From positions 1 through 32,103 of the forward strand of contig CAZIMF010000007.1 of NCBI GenBank assembly GCA_964540445.1: a stretch of 32,103 nt of DNA, in the 5' to 3' direction. The translations under genes were made by a program, and so were the position numbers. This document shows positions 31,166 through 32,103 of this stretch, one piece after another. The notes beneath the pieces are model-generated. The model ran no database searches and was not told the DNA's origin. It saw only the letters and a program-made list of their open reading frames with translations. Numbering within the stretch: the stretch's first letter is position 1; each line of letters starts with the position of its first letter. The stretch comes from JALQXV01 sp964540445. GTDB taxonomy: Bacteria; Patescibacteriota; Saccharimonadia; Saccharimonadales; 2-12-FULL-41-12.

Positions 31166-32103
31166 ATGTATGTATGTATTCTTGGCCGGCAGCCTGCGCT
31201 TGGCCTTGCCGAACTTGAAAATCGTTTTGGTGCCGCGGCGCTTAGCCTGGTGCAGCCAGATATTGCGCTACTTAAAACCGAGCAGCCAGTAGGTATGTTT
31301 GATCAACTCGGTGGCACTCAAAAGGTCGCAAAGCTACTAACGCCTATCAATACAACCGACTGGCACAAAGCGGCTCGACAAGTTCAAAAATCCCTACCCC
31401 ATCACTTGCAGTACATCCCCGAGGGTAAAATTACGATTGGTCTGAGCACCTATGGCCTCAATGCTTCCCCAAATCAGATAAATGCCACAGCCCTATCATT
31501 TAAGAAAGTTATCAGACAAGCCGGTCGCAGCGTGCGAGTTGTCCCTAACAACGAGCCAGCTCTCAACGCTGCCCAAATTATCCACAATAAGTTAACTGGC
31601 CCAAATGGTCTTGAGCTGCTGCTTATCAAAGATGGTGACCGGATTATTTTGGCACAGACGGTTTGGATACAAGATATTGAGGCCTACCGGCGACGTGATC
31701 AAGAACGTCCAATGCGCGACGCCCGAGTTGGTATGCTGCCGCCCAAATTGGCTCAAATTATTCTCAATCTTGCAGCCACCGACCAACAATTCGACAATCC
31801 AGCCGACACCATAGCATTAGACCCATTCTGCGGCACCGGCGTAGTCCTCCAAGAAGCAATCCTAATGGGCTTTAATGCCCTAGGCACCGACCTGGATCCG
31901 CGTATGGTGGAATATAGCAGCAAGAACTTGAAGTGGCTGGAGGATACTATTCTGAGAGACAACCCGCAGGACCGCAATGGCGGGACGAGGACTCTTGTCT
32001 CGAAGGATAGTATCCACAAGCCACCGGTCACCGTTGGTGATGCTACTTCCATACAGTGGCGGGAGCGGTTCGATACCATTGCAACGGAGACCTTTCTAGG
32101 ACG
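31166..32103 (+). CDS. Trm11-like tRNA guanine-N2 methyltransferase, 3' end cut by the window
   Basis: An open frame from the ATG at 31166 to the window edge (312 complete codons, no stop). The first about 150 residues are likely a THUMP-like RNA-binding region. They are followed by the family signature ERPMRDARVGMLPPKLAQII (180-199), SAM motif I ALDPFCGTGVVLQEAILMG (217-235) and GTDLDPRMVEY; the incomplete end reads DTIATETFLG, the position of the catalytic NPPY/DPPY-like motif. Trm11 methylates G10 in tRNA. The signature ATETFLG variant is seen in related bacterial proteins, but the exact target is inferred. Two further ATGs (31170, 31174) are out of frame. Confidence 0.85.
   Translation, partial: MYVCILGRQPALGLAELENRFGAAALSLVQPDIALLKTEQPVGMFDQLGGTQKVAKLLTPINTTDWHKAARQVQKSLPHHLQYIPEGKITIGLSTYGLNASPNQINATALSFKKVIRQAGRSVRVVPNNEPALNAAQIIHNKLTGPNGLELLLIKDGDRIILAQTVWIQDIEAYRRRDQERPMRDARVGMLPPKLAQIILNLAATDQQFDNPADTIALDPFCGTGVVLQEAILMGFNALGTDLDPRMVEYSSKNLKWLEDTILRDNPQDRNGGTRTLVSKDSIHKPPVTVGDATSIQWRERFDTIATETFLG

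Noticed and set aside
1..32103. UGA recoding (Gracilibacteria-type code)
   Set aside because: TGA acts as a terminator in correctly sized genes such as dprA, murG and the kinase-like gene, and no conserved protein contains an in-frame TGA.
1..32103. tRNA or rRNA genes
   Set aside because: No T-loop GGTTCGA-type sequence with flanking cloverleaf arms, and no rRNA-like conserved stretch, was seen on either strand.

Overview
The window looks like chromosome of a Patescibacteria/CPR bacterium, most likely Candidatus Saccharibacteria (TM7). The reasons are compact gene packing, a PIF1-type helicase with an HRDC tail, a topoisomerase I whose C-terminal half has no zinc-finger cysteines, a sigma-region-4/HARE protein, a DprA that begins directly at its Rossmann-like core, and a Trm11-type methylase. 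TGA is used as a stop (dprA, murG, the kinase-like gene), so the UGA-recoding lineages (Gracilibacteria, Absconditabacteria) are unlikely. The organism call is inference. No tRNA, rRNA, CRISPR array, insertion sequence or prophage gene was seen.

Layout. 1-9.6 kb is mainly on the + strand: the tail of a gene (possibly scpB), rluB, der, pth, a structured non-coding stretch (3855-4330), dprA, topA, a sigma-region-4/HARE regulator and an unknown gene. Two small unknown genes lie on the minus strand. 9.6-10.2 kb is a 627-nt convergent gap with inverted repeats and a perfect DnaA box. 10.2-17.8 kb is a minus-strand division and cell-wall operon: mraZ, rsmH, ftsL, ftsI, ftsW, murG, ftsQ. It has unusually long structured gaps (mraZ-rsmH and rsmH-ftsL), and no mraY, murC-F, ftsA or ftsZ in the window. 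17.8-18.1 kb holds the mraZ promoter with four GTGGG boxes, a DnaA box and two tandem palindromes. 18.1-24.1 kb has a GH1 beta-glycosidase, the PIF1-like helicase, a NYN-domain protein coupled to a flavin-binding-fold protein, and three unknowns. 24.1-31.1 kb (minus) has glyS, recO, a degenerate kinase/receiver pair, an anchored unknown, a membrane-anchored methyltransferase, xseB, xseA and a flippase-like membrane protein. A divergent Trm11-like gene runs off the right edge.

How the genes work together. Most are housekeeping: division and peptidoglycan (dcw cluster), translation quality and RNA modification (RluB, Der, Pth, RsmH, Trm11-like, GlyRS), and DNA uptake, repair and topology (DprA, TopA, RecO, XseAB, PIF1).

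Most notable observations. (1) Many genes start within about 0-3 nt of the start predicted from a -10 box, often an extended TGn-TATAAT, implying widespread leaderless mRNAs. (2) A translationally coupled histidine-kinase-like/receiver pair has lost the phospho-accepting His (Tyr), the ATP-site motifs and the receiver Asp (Glu). (3) A perfect 24-bp inverted repeat sits about 50 nt behind the stop codons of topA and recO, 18 kb apart. (4) Two intergenic stretches (3904-4290 and 15861-16093) carry dense RNA-like secondary structure. (5) The mraZ promoter carries phased GTGGG boxes, a plausible MraZ operator.
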